Shown here in pieces: positions 5,201 through 12,589 of a DNA stretch of 17,041 nt. Position numbers and translations under genes: made by a program. This DNA comes from JAYEMH01 sp034717985 [NCBI: Candidatus Ratteibacteria bacterium] (GTDB lineage: Bacteria; CAZDME01; JAYEMH01). The notes beneath the pieces were generated by a model that saw nothing but the letters and a program-made list of their open reading frames with translations, had not been told where the DNA came from and made no database searches. Positions within the stretch are counted from its first letter, which is position 1, and each line of letters begins with the position of its first letter. The stretch covers positions 1-17,041 of the forward strand of contig JAYEMH010000012.1 of the NCBI GenBank assembly GCA_034717985.1, given 5' to 3'.

Positions 5201-7834
5201 ATGGTGGTCAATTTGCAGAATCTAACCCCAATGATGAATCAATACCTGGAGATCAAGGGCGATTATCCCGAGGCTATTCTCCTTTTTCGTCTGGGTGATT
5301 TTTACGAAATGTTTTTTGAAGATGCCCAGGCAGCCTCTAAAACCCTGGAGATAACCCTTACTTCCCGGGAAGGGGGTAAAGGCCGGCGGGTACCGATGTG
5401 CGGCGTGCCTCATCACGCCGTCGATTCCTATATTGCCCGTTTGATTAAGGGCGGCTTTAAAGTGGCTATCTGCGACCAGGTAGAAGACCCGAAGTTTTCT
5501 AAAGGCATTGTCAAACGGGAAATTATCCGGGTGATTACGCCGGGAAGTTTAATCGAGCCGAATCTGCTGGAGGAAAAAGCCAATAATTTTATTGTCTCTT
5601 TTATCCTTTCCGAAAAAGAAGTAGGTTCAGCTTTAGTTGACCTTTCTACCGGCGAATTCAAAATTGCCGAATTCGGGAATATAGAAGATTTTTTAGATGA
5701 ATTAGAAAGAATTAATCCGGCAGAAATTCTTATTCCGGAAAATCTTACCGCCCGGGAATTGATTGAAAAAATAAAAAAGGGCAATAGCCGTTTAGTTACT
5801 CCATATCAGGAATGGCTATTTCTCTACGAAACGGCTTATGAATCCCTGCGCGGCCATTTTAAGACCAAAAATTTGACCGGATTTGGGGTTGAAGGCTGTA
5901 AATTGGGTATCGCCGCCGCCGGAGGGCTTCTTCGTTATCTTGAAGAATTACAGAAGACCGATCTTCTGCATCTTACCCGTTTATCCCTTTATTCTCCTTC
6001 GGAATTCCTGGCGGTTGATATTGATTCCCGAAAGAGTTTGGAGTTAACCCGGAACTTATCGGGCGAAAAATTCGGCACTTTATTATCTGTTTTAGACGAT
6101 ACCCGGACAGCGATGGGAGGAAGACTTCTGGTTAACTGGATTGAACAGCCTTTATTAAAATTGGAGGAAATTAAAAAAAGACAGGATGGAATAGAAAACT
6201 TAATGGAGGATAAGACTCTCGGCGAGGATTTAATCGATACCCTGAAAGGGATAGGGGATTTAGAGCGGCTTATCGCCCGGGTCAGCCTGGGGACGGCTAA
6301 TGGCCGCGACCTCTTGAATTTAGGGAATACCCTGAAACGTATTCCGGTTTTTAAAAAGATTCTTAAGGGCAGCCAGGCCATGATTTTAAAAGAAATAGAT
6401 AAGAAGCTCATACCGCTTTGGCAAATTACCGATTTAATCGATAAGGCGATTGTTGAGAATCCGCCGCTTTCTCTCCGGGACGGCGGACTGATAAGAGACG
6501 GATACAATACTGAACTTGATGAATTAAGAAATATTACCGGCCAGGGAAAAGATTGGCTCGTTAATCTGCAGAAACAGGAAAGAAAGAGAACCGGTATTAG
6601 TTCACTCAAAGTCAGATACAATAGGGTTTTTGGTTATTACATCGAAGTAACCAAAGCCAATCTTCACCTGGCGCCTGAAGATTATATCAGGAAGCAGACC
6701 ATGGTTAATGCCGAGCGGTTTATTACCCCGGCCCTTAAAGAATACGAAGCAAAAATTCTGGGGGCGGAGGAGAAGATTTTGGAATTGGAATCCAAGCTTT
6801 TTAACGAAATCAGACAAATTGTCGCTAAGGATGTTTCATCCATACAGCAATTAGCCGGGCAATTAGCCGTTCTGGATGTTTTAAGCAATCTGGCCCAAAT
6901 CAGTCTTAGTAAAAATTACACCCGGCCGGAAGTAAATGAAAGCGGAACGATTAGTATTAAAGAAGGCAGTCACCCGGTTCTGGAGGATTTGTTGGGAAGC
7001 AACAAGTTTGTGCCCAATCCGGTTTGGCTGGATAAAGAAAATAATCAGATTTTAATTATTACCGGACCCAATATGGCCGGCAAATCAACTTATATCAGAC
7101 AGGCTGCCCTTTTGGTACTGATGGCCCAGATGGGTTGTTTTATTCCCGCCAGGGAGGCCAAAATCGGCCTGGTGGACAGGATTTTTACCCGGATTGGAAC
7201 GGCTGATAATTTAAGCCGGGGGATGAGCACCTTTATGGTGGAGATGTGCCAGACCGCCAACATCTTAAATAATTTGACCGGGAGAAGCCTCATTATTCTT
7301 GATGAAATCGGCCGGGGAACAAGCACCTTTGACGGTTTAAGCATTGCCTGGGCGGTAGTTGAATACCTCCATAAATTGGAGGATAAAAGGCCTTTGACGT
7401 TATTTGCCACCCATTATCACGAATTAACCGAGCTGAGTTTGACCTTGGACCGGGTGAAAAATTTTAATATCGCCGTTCGAGAGTGGAATGAAGAAGTGAT
7501 TTTTCTTTATAAACTAACCGCCGGAAGCACCGACCACAGTTATGGAATTCATGTCGCCCGTCTGGCCGGATTGCCCAAATTGGTGGTAGAAAGAGCCGGG
7601 GAAATTTTGAATACCCTGGAGATTAACAGCGTCGATAGCAGCGGTACACCTAAATTGGCCGATTTTTCTACCTCTCCCCCGGAATTTCAGCTGGGACTTT
7701 TTGATTGGAAAATGCCGCATCCGCTCAGAGAAGAACTTGAAAATTTGCCGCTTGAGAAAATGACTCCGATAGAAGCGTTGAATAAGATAATCGAATGGCA
7801 GAGGAAAATTAAAAAAGAAAAAGGTAATTGGTGA
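5201..7834 (+). CDS. mutS: DNA mismatch repair ATPase MutS
   Basis: Recognises base mismatches and small loops and recruits MutL. The 877-residue length is normal. The mismatch-contacting Phe-x-Glu motif is F34-Y35-E36 (GDFYEMF). The connector, lever and clamp regions follow, and the ABC-type ATPase contains Walker A at 622-630 (GPNMAGKST), the signature region LSRGMSTF, and Walker B with D701 and E702 (LDEIGRGTSTFDG) plus the ATHYHEL His motif. A short C-terminal helical domain ends in PIEALNKIIEW. The ATG at 5201 places the Phe close to its usual position; a TTG at 5213 is also possible. No strong ribosome binding site is seen, which fits translational coupling to the gene ending 3 bases before. 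Confidence 0.97.
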   Translation: MVVNLQNLTPMMNQYLEIKGDYPEAILLFRLGDFYEMFFEDAQAASKTLEITLTSREGGKGRRVPMCGVPHHAVDSYIARLIKGGFKVAICDQVEDPKFSKGIVKREIIRVITPGSLIEPNLLEEKANNFIVSFILSEKEVGSALVDLSTGEFKIAEFGNIEDFLDELERINPAEILIPENLTARELIEKIKKGNSRLVTPYQEWLFLYETAYESLRGHFKTKNLTGFGVEGCKLGIAAAGGLLRYLEELQKTDLLHLTRLSLYSPSEFLAVDIDSRKSLELTRNLSGEKFGTLLSVLDDTRTAMGGRLLVNWIEQPLLKLEEIKKRQDGIENLMEDKTLGEDLIDTLKGIGDLERLIARVSLGTANGRDLLNLGNTLKRIPVFKKILKGSQAMILKEIDKKLIPLWQITDLIDKAIVENPPLSLRDGGLIRDGYNTELDELRNITGQGKDWLVNLQKQERKRTGISSLKVRYNRVFGYYIEVTKANLHLAPEDYIRKQTMVNAERFITPALKEYEAKILGAEEKILELESKLFNEIRQIVAKDVSSIQQLAGQLAVLDVLSNLAQISLSKNYTRPEVNESGTISIKEGSHPVLEDLLGSNKFVPNPVWLDKENNQILIITGPNMAGKSTYIRQAALLVLMAQMGCFIPAREAKIGLVDRIFTRIGTADNLSRGMSTFMVEMCQTANILNNLTGRSLIILDEIGRGTSTFDGLSIAWAVVEYLHKLEDKRPLTLFATHYHELTELSLTLDRVKNFNIAVREWNEEVIFLYKLTAGSTDHSYGIHVARLAGLPKLVVERAGEILNTLEINSVDSSGTPKLADFSTSPPEFQLGLFDWKMPHPLREELENLPLEKMTPIEALNKIIEWQRKIKKEKGNW

Positions 7835-7902
7835 TAGGACATAGGTGATAGGAGAAACTGAACATTTTAAAACCTATAACCTGCAACCTATGACCTACGA
7901 CC
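7829..7902. repeat. inverted 7-base-period repeat array between mutS and mutL
   Basis: From the mutS stop codon onward, 7-base units of the type GTGATAG/GACATAG repeat about three times (7831-7851). At 7871-7902, units of the type AACCTAT/GACCTAC repeat about four and a half times. Read on the opposite strand the second block gives ATAGGTT-like units, so the two blocks are inverted copies of one degenerate heptamer and could form a long imperfect hairpin. No gene is present. The same design recurs after pilT. Confidence 0.6.
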
Positions 7903-7977
7903 TTGGCAATTCGGATTTAGTCATTCATTAGTCTTCGAGATTTAATAATTGGAGATTATAAAGTTGGAGACAGCCTG

Positions 7978-9711
7978 ATGTCAAAAATACAAGTTTTGCC
8001 TGATAAGGTTGCCTGCCGGATTGCCGCCGGAGAGATAGTAGAACGTCCGGCTTCGGTAGTTAAAGAGCTGCTGGAAAATTCCATTGATGCCGGAAGTTCC
8101 AGCATCAAGGTGGAAATAGAAAAAGGGGGAAAAACCCTTATTTGTGTCTCTGACAACGGTTGTGGAATGAACCCGGAAGACCTCAAGCTTGTCGGCGAGA
8201 GACACGCCACCAGTAAAATTGTTTTCTTTGAAGATATAGCAAATATCTCTACCTTAGGTTTTCGCGGAGAGGCCTTAGCCAGCATTTCCGCTGTCTCCCA
8301 GTTTAGATTAACCAGCGCCGGTCAAGGAGAAGAAAACCCGGGGACAGAATTAACTATTTATGGCGGCGAAAGAAAATCTTTAAAAAACATCGGCTTTCCT
8401 CAAGGAACAACGATAGAGGTTAAAAATCTATTTTTTAATATTCCGGCCCGAAAGAAATTTTTAAGAACGGACATGACAGAATTATCCTATGTCCACCGGA
8501 TATTTACCCGGGAGGCCCTGGCCCACCCGGAAATTTCTTTTTTTCTTAAGCAAAATAAAAAGGAAGTTATTAAGGCCGTAAAGTCCTCTGATTACCTTCA
8601 AAGAATCAGCCAGGTATTAGGCAGGGATTTAGCCGGGGAACTCCTTCCTTTGACCTTTCAAAGCCCAAAAGTCAATATTTCCGGCTTTATCGCCAAGCCC
8701 GGCTATAGCCGTCTGGACCGCAATTATCAGCTCTTTTATGTCAATAAAAGATGGATAATCTCACGGCCTTTAGGACATGCGGTAACGGCCGCCTACCATT
8801 CATTCCTTGAGCCGCGTCGAATGCCCGCCGTTATCATTTTTCTTGAAGTTGTCCCGGAGGAGGTGGATGTTAATATTCACCCCGCCAAAAGAGAGGTGCG
8901 TTTCAGGAACGAACGATTAATTCACGATATTTTATTTGAGGTAATAAGGAAAACTTTGAAAGAATCAGAACCGCATCCCTCCTTTATCGTCAGGGAAGAA
9001 AAAAAGGAAGGGGAAGCTCAGAAATTTCTTCCCGCGGGAGAAGTCTATGAGGGGGGGAAAGGAGAAGATAAGAAAGAAGGCATTAAAGAAGCCATCGGTG
9101 AATATCTAATTAAAGAAGAGATAGGGCCTTCTTTGTTAGCTCCTGAGATATTTGCCGAGGGAACTTGTCTTCAAATTCGCCGGAGTTATATCATTTATTA
9201 CGATAAGGAAGGACTGTATATTATTGACCAGCACGCGGCGCACGAAAGAGTCTTGTTTGACCGGCTCAATGATGAAAAGAGAGTTTCCGTCCAGAGTTTG
9301 CTTATTCCGGTTCAAATGGAAGTCTCGGCGGAGGAAGCGGTGCTTTTCGAAAAATTCAGCGGCTCTTTAGGAAAATTGGGGTTTGAAATAGAGCATTTTG
9401 GCGGCCAATCTTTTATTATCCGGGCCATTCCGGCAATTTTTAAAAGAGTTGACCCTAAACCCTTAGTTTATGACCTGCTGGATGAACTTAGAGAAATTCC
9501 CGCCCCTACCTCTTTCCCCGAAGAAAAAATCTACCAGCTTATTGCCTGTCATTCGGCGGTTAGACAGGGAGACAAATTAACTCCAAAAGAAATGGCCGCT
9601 TTGATTAAAGATTGGAAGGAAAGTAAACAGCCTTCTAATTGTCCCCACGGCCGCCCCACGGCGATTAAACTTACCTGGAATGAATTAGAGAGAAAATTTA
9701 AGCGTCATTAG
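7978..9711 (+). CDS. mutL: DNA mismatch repair protein MutL, endonuclease-type
   Basis: GHKL-ATPase that links MutS to strand incision. N-terminal ATPase motifs are complete: E30 (KELLENSIDAG, the general base), DNGCGM, and GFRGEALASISAVS. The C-terminal dimerisation domain carries the metal-dependent endonuclease signature DQHAAHERVLFD at 417-428, AC(H) at 523-525 and CPHGRP from C555. It is therefore of the nicking type found in bacteria without MutH. One deviation: the last acidic residue of the DQHA-x2-E-x4-E motif is Asp428, not Glu. GGAGA (7966-7970) lies 7 bases before the ATG. 577 residues is on the short side because the linker (about 335-390) is brief and charged. It pairs functionally with the adjacent mutS. 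Confidence 0.97.
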   Translation: MSKIQVLPDKVACRIAAGEIVERPASVVKELLENSIDAGSSSIKVEIEKGGKTLICVSDNGCGMNPEDLKLVGERHATSKIVFFEDIANISTLGFRGEALASISAVSQFRLTSAGQGEENPGTELTIYGGERKSLKNIGFPQGTTIEVKNLFFNIPARKKFLRTDMTELSYVHRIFTREALAHPEISFFLKQNKKEVIKAVKSSDYLQRISQVLGRDLAGELLPLTFQSPKVNISGFIAKPGYSRLDRNYQLFYVNKRWIISRPLGHAVTAAYHSFLEPRRMPAVIIFLEVVPEEVDVNIHPAKREVRFRNERLIHDILFEVIRKTLKESEPHPSFIVREEKKEGEAQKFLPAGEVYEGGKGEDKKEGIKEAIGEYLIKEEIGPSLLAPEIFAEGTCLQIRRSYIIYYDKEGLYIIDQHAAHERVLFDRLNDEKRVSVQSLLIPVQMEVSAEEAVLFEKFSGSLGKLGFEIEHFGGQSFIIRAIPAIFKRVDPKPLVYDLLDELREIPAPTSFPEEKIYQLIACHSAVRQGDKLTPKEMAALIKDWKESKQPSNCPHGRPTAIKLTWNELERKFKRH

Positions 9712-9727
9712 ATAATGCTTAAAATCC

Positions 9728-9756
9728 TTGACACAGCCAGCCGTCTATGCTGTAAT
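9728..9756 (+). promoter_or_regulatory. strong sigma-70-type promoter for the thi4 operon, with possible operator
   Basis: TTGACA (9728-9733) is a perfect -35 and TGTAAT (9751-9756) a 5-of-6 -10, with a 17-base spacer; transcription would start near 9763. A direct repeat ATGCTGT (9747-9753 and 9755-9761, 8-base period) overlaps the -10, and a 10-base palindrome ACTATATAGT (9768-9777) lies just downstream. Both are placed where a regulator could block transcription. No TPP-riboswitch core was seen in this leader. Confidence 0.65.
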
Positions 9757-9803
9757 GCTGTCTACACACTATATAGTAGCCGTTTAGAAAGGGTGTTGCC
9801 TCA

Positions 9804-10580
9804 GTGCTTGAAGATAAAATTAGTTATCATATCATTCATTCCGCTTTAAATGATTTCCTGGGTTCTTTAGTCAGCGAGGTAATTATTGCCGGGGGAGGGC
9901 CTTCGGGGTTGGTGGCGGCCAGTTTTTTAGCCGAGAAAAAGATTAAGGTTGTATTATTAGAAAAAAAATTCAGTCTCGGCGGCGGTATCTGGGGCGGGGG
10001 AATGATGTTTCCCCGGATTGTTTTAGAAAAGGAAACAAAGTATATTTTAGATAAATTTAGGATTAAGTTTATAGTTGAAGAGGACTTATTCATCATTGAT
10101 GCCATTGAGACGGCGGCAAAATTAACAGCTGGCGCCATCGATCGGGGGGTAAAAATTTTTAACGGCATTACCGTTGAAGATGTGGTCATCAGGAAAGAAA
10201 GTCTCGCCGGAGTAGTCGTTAACTGGACGGCCGTAACCCAGGGTGGTTTTCATATTGACCCGATTGCTTTGTCATCAAAGGTAGTGCTCGATGCTACCGG
10301 TCATCCGGCTGAAATTAGTTCTATAGTGGCTAAAAAAGTAGGGTCTTTAAAGACGCCCTCGGGAAAAATTGCCGGAGAGGGTTCCATGTGGGTGGAACCG
10401 GCCGAAACAGCTGTGGTCAAAAATGCCAAAGAAATTTTTCCAGGACTTTATGTTGCCGGGATGGCGGCGAATGCTGTTTTTGGTTCTCCCCGGATGGGAC
10501 CTATTTTTGGCGGCATGTTTTTTTCCGGAGAAAAGTCCGCCGAGTTGATAATTGAAAAATTAAGAGAAAAACAGGAATAA
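9804..10580 (+). CDS. thi4: sulfide-dependent thiazole synthase, Thi4 family
   Basis: Makes the ADP-bound thiazole precursor of thiamine from NAD and glycine with iron as cofactor. The N-terminal dinucleotide-binding loop is GGGPSG (residues 30-35). It is followed by the family's EKK...GGGIWGGGMMFP region and, near the end, FPGLYVAGMAANAVFG and RMGPIFGGM. At the site where plant and yeast enzymes have the sacrificial Cys (in a C-x-DP context) this protein has His150 (GFHIDP). His at that position is the mark of archaeal-type Thi4, which takes sulfur from free sulfide and turns over repeatedly. 258 residues is typical. Start is GTG at 9804 with AAGGG about 10 bases upstream. It is 2 bases from the next gene. 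Known ThiG/ThiS features are absent. Confidence 0.93.
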   Translation: MLEDKISYHIIHSALNDFLGSLVSEVIIAGGGPSGLVAASFLAEKKIKVVLLEKKFSLGGGIWGGGMMFPRIVLEKETKYILDKFRIKFIVEEDLFIIDAIETAAKLTAGAIDRGVKIFNGITVEDVVIRKESLAGVVVNWTAVTQGGFHIDPIALSSKVVLDATGHPAEISSIVAKKVGSLKTPSGKIAGEGSMWVEPAETAVVKNAKEIFPGLYVAGMAANAVFGSPRMGPIFGGMFFSGEKSAELIIEKLREKQE

Positions 10581-10582
10581 TT

Positions 10583-11743
10583 ATGCCCAGAAGCATTGCC
10601 GAGATTAATGAAAAAATAAAGCGAGGCAAAGCGGTCGTAGTCAATGCCGAAGAAATTATCGGTCTGGTTGAAAAAAAGGGGACGGAGGCGGCGGCCCGGG
10701 AAGTAGATGTGGTAACCACGGCTACTTTTGCCCCGATGTGTTCCTCGGGGGCTTTTTTATGTGTCGGCCATTCCAAACCCAGAATAAAGATACAGAAGGC
10801 CTGGCTTAACGATGTGCCTGTTTGCGCCGGGCTGGCGGCCGTTGATTTGTATATCGGGGCTACCAGCTTAACTAAAACCGATCCCGCTAATCGAATCTAC
10901 CCCGGAGAATTTAGATATGGCGGGGGGCACGTTATTGAAGATTTAGTAGCCGGGAAGAAAGTGAGATTGACAGCCGCCGGCTATAAAACCGATTGTTATC
11001 CCTTAGGGTCAATCGATACCGATATTTCCTTAAAAAATATGAACGAGGCTTTTATCTTCAGTCCCCGGAATGCCTGCCAGAATTATAATTGCGCCGTTAA
11101 TCTTTCGGATAAAATAATTTACACTTATATGGGCATTCTTAAACCTCACCTCGGCAACGCCAACTATTGCAGCGCCGGCCAGTTGTCTCCGTTACTCAAT
11201 GACCCTTATTACCGGACAATCGGATTGGGCAGTAGAATTTTTCTCGGCGGAGGGATAGGATATATTGTCGGCGAAGGGACGCAGCACTCCCCTCATCAGC
11301 CCAGAAAGAAAAACGGGATGCCTTTCGTCCCGGCGGGAACATTAGCCGTCAAAGGTGATCTAAAAGGGATGAACGCTAAATGGCTGGTGGGCAGCAGTTT
11401 TCTTGGCTATGGAGCGACCCTTACCGTCGGGATCGGAGTGCCTATTCCGGTTATTGACGAAGAGGTAATTAAGTTTGCCGCGGTTAAAGATGCTGATATC
11501 TGGACTCAAGTAATTGATTATAGCCACGATTATCCTGAAGGTTCCAGCCGGATTTTGGGTGAAGTAAATTACCAGGAACTAAAATCAGGCAATATTACCC
11601 TTAAAGGCAAATCCGTGCCGGCTACTTCTCTTTCCAGTTATTTTAAGGCTCAGGAGATTTGTGAAGTTTTAAAAAGTTGGATTTTAGAGGGAGACTTTTT
11701 TCTTACCGAGCCGGTGGAATTTCTCCCGGGAAGAAAGGCCTGA
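10583..11743 (+). CDS. L-aspartate semialdehyde sulfurtransferase-type protein (DUF39/COG1900, homocysteine biosynthesis)
   Basis: Matches the DUF39 family studied in Methanosarcina (MA1821 type), which with a ferredoxin partner converts aspartate semialdehyde and sulfide to homocysteine. Recognised features include the N-terminal INEKIKRGKAVVVNAEE, TTATFAPMCSSGA with C53, the RYGGGHVIEDL segment, GYKTDCYPLG with C138, IDTDISLKNMNEA and the C-terminal VKDADIWTQVIDYSHDYP. C53 and C138 occupy the places of the two Cys I recall as conserved in the family (from memory). No CBS or ferredoxin domain follows, so it is the short form, 386 residues. AGGA lies 6 bases before the ATG, and thi4 ends 2 bases upstream, so translation is likely coupled. 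The natural partner is the NIL-ferredoxin gene starting at 12162. Confidence 0.88.
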   Translation: MPRSIAEINEKIKRGKAVVVNAEEIIGLVEKKGTEAAAREVDVVTTATFAPMCSSGAFLCVGHSKPRIKIQKAWLNDVPVCAGLAAVDLYIGATSLTKTDPANRIYPGEFRYGGGHVIEDLVAGKKVRLTAAGYKTDCYPLGSIDTDISLKNMNEAFIFSPRNACQNYNCAVNLSDKIIYTYMGILKPHLGNANYCSAGQLSPLLNDPYYRTIGLGSRIFLGGGIGYIVGEGTQHSPHQPRKKNGMPFVPAGTLAVKGDLKGMNAKWLVGSSFLGYGATLTVGIGVPIPVIDEEVIKFAAVKDADIWTQVIDYSHDYPEGSSRILGEVNYQELKSGNITLKGKSVPATSLSSYFKAQEICEVLKSWILEGDFFLTEPVEFLPGRKA

Positions 11744-12161
11744 CCAAATGAACCAGAAGGAAAAGAATCTAAGCACATTAAAAAATAACCACAGGAAAAG
11801 AATCTAACCACAGAGGGCGCAGAGAAGAAAAAGAAAATGCAAAAATAAAGGCAGAAAGTTTCTGACAGGATTTACAGGATTAAAAAAGATGAACCACACA
11901 GAGAAGAAAGCTGAAAAATAGTCAAAAAAGAATTTCGGACAGGATTTACAGGATTTAAAAAGGATTAAAGAATAAAAAAAGTAACAAAAAAAAGTGTAGG
12001 GACAGGTCGTGACCTGTCCGTTATAGACAAAAAGATAAAAAAGGCAAAGAATTTTAGACAGGATTTACAGGACAAAATTGGACAAAATTGACAAGATTAA
12101 AGATATGACGAAATTAAAGATTTAAAATCCTGTTAATCCCGTCAAAAAGAGATAATGGATA
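11744..12161. repeat. repeat-rich island without genes between the DUF39 gene and its ferredoxin partner
   Basis: No open frame with coding character is present. Purine-rich small repeats fill the stretch. GACAGGATTTACAGGATT-like units occur at about 11873, 11938 and 12057, with an inverted relative near 12124-12142. ACCACAGAG...CAGAGAAG-type units occur near 11807 and 11892. A 15-base direct repeat AGGAAAAGAATCTAA lies at 11758 and 11793. A tandem GACAAAATTG pair occupies 12071-12090, and a palindrome 12000-12019. Such units are common as interspersed spacers in environmental bacterial genomes. No terminator with a U-run is evident. Confidence 0.7.
12000..12019. repeat. near-perfect palindrome GGACAGGTC-GT-GACCTGTCC
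   Basis: Two 9-base arms pair perfectly around a 2-base centre, within the repeat island. The sequence GTAGGGACAGGT...ACCTGTCC resembles a palindromic spacer unit seen in other genomes, recalled but not checked. It lacks a following T-run, so a terminator role is unlikely. Confidence 0.5.
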
Positions 12162-12572
12162 ATGAAAACAATTAAAAAGATTGTTCTGCATTTTCCGCAA
12201 AGTTTAATTAACCAGCCGATTATTTGCCGGCTGGTAAAAGATTTTAATTTAGAGTTTAATATCCTTAAGGCATCGGTTACTCCGGAGAAAGAAGGATTGT
12301 TGGTTTTAGAGTTAAGCGGGGAGGAAAAAAAATATCAGGAAGGATTAAAATTCCTGCAAAAAATCGGTTTAAAAATTCAGCTCCTCAGCCAGGATATAAC
12401 CCGGAATGAAGAAAGGTGCACCCATTGCGGCGCTTGTGTAACTATTTGTCCGACTTCTGCTTTAAGTTTCGATGTCGGGACAAGGAGAGTGAATTTCGAT
12501 AATTCTAAATGCATCGCCTGTGAATTATGCATTAAAGCCTGTCCGCCCCGGGCGATGAAGGTTCATTTTTAA
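12162..12572 (+). CDS. NIL-domain 2x[4Fe-4S] ferredoxin, partner of DUF39 in homocysteine synthesis
   Basis: Residues 1-75 form a NIL-type ACT-like domain (KKIVLHFPQSLINQPIICRLVKDF...). The C-terminal half binds two [4Fe-4S] clusters through C86, C89, C92, C96 and C117, C120, C123, C127, each in the standard CxxCxxCxxxCP spacing. NIL-plus-ferredoxin is exactly the architecture of the MA1822-type protein that works with DUF39 in making homocysteine from aspartate semialdehyde and sulfide. It presumably donates electrons or binds sulfur in that reaction. Its separation from the DUF39 gene by 418 bases of repeats is unusual, as the pair is normally adjacent. Only a weak GAGA precedes the ATG. 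A pilus-cluster gene follows 17 bases downstream. Confidence 0.9.
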   Translation: MKTIKKIVLHFPQSLINQPIICRLVKDFNLEFNILKASVTPEKEGLLVLELSGEEKKYQEGLKFLQKIGLKIQLLSQDITRNEERCTHCGACVTICPTSALSFDVGTRRVNFDNSKCIACELCIKACPPRAMKVHF

Positions 12573-12589
12573 AAAAAGGAGGGAAGAAA

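Noticed and set aside
5989-6621. 210-codon open frame on the minus strand opposite mutS
   Set aside because: It lies entirely inside the strongly conserved mutS coding region, shows low-complexity Ser/Leu/Ile-rich composition typical of antisense frames, and has no recognisable motif.
7903-7931. Separate promoter for mutL (TTGGCA with a following CATTAG)
   Set aside because: The -10 matches the consensus at only three positions; mutL could equally be transcribed from the mutS operon.
9152-9370. 72-codon plus-strand frame inside mutL
   Set aside because: It overlaps the MutL endonuclease motif in another frame and shows no protein-family features.
9712-9803. TPP riboswitch upstream of thi4
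   Set aside because: The leader is short and lacks the CUGAGA and related core motifs; only promoter and small repeats were visible.
9836-10189. Minus-strand open frame opposite thi4
   Set aside because: The plus strand encodes a clearly conserved Thi4 protein; the antisense translation has no family resemblance.
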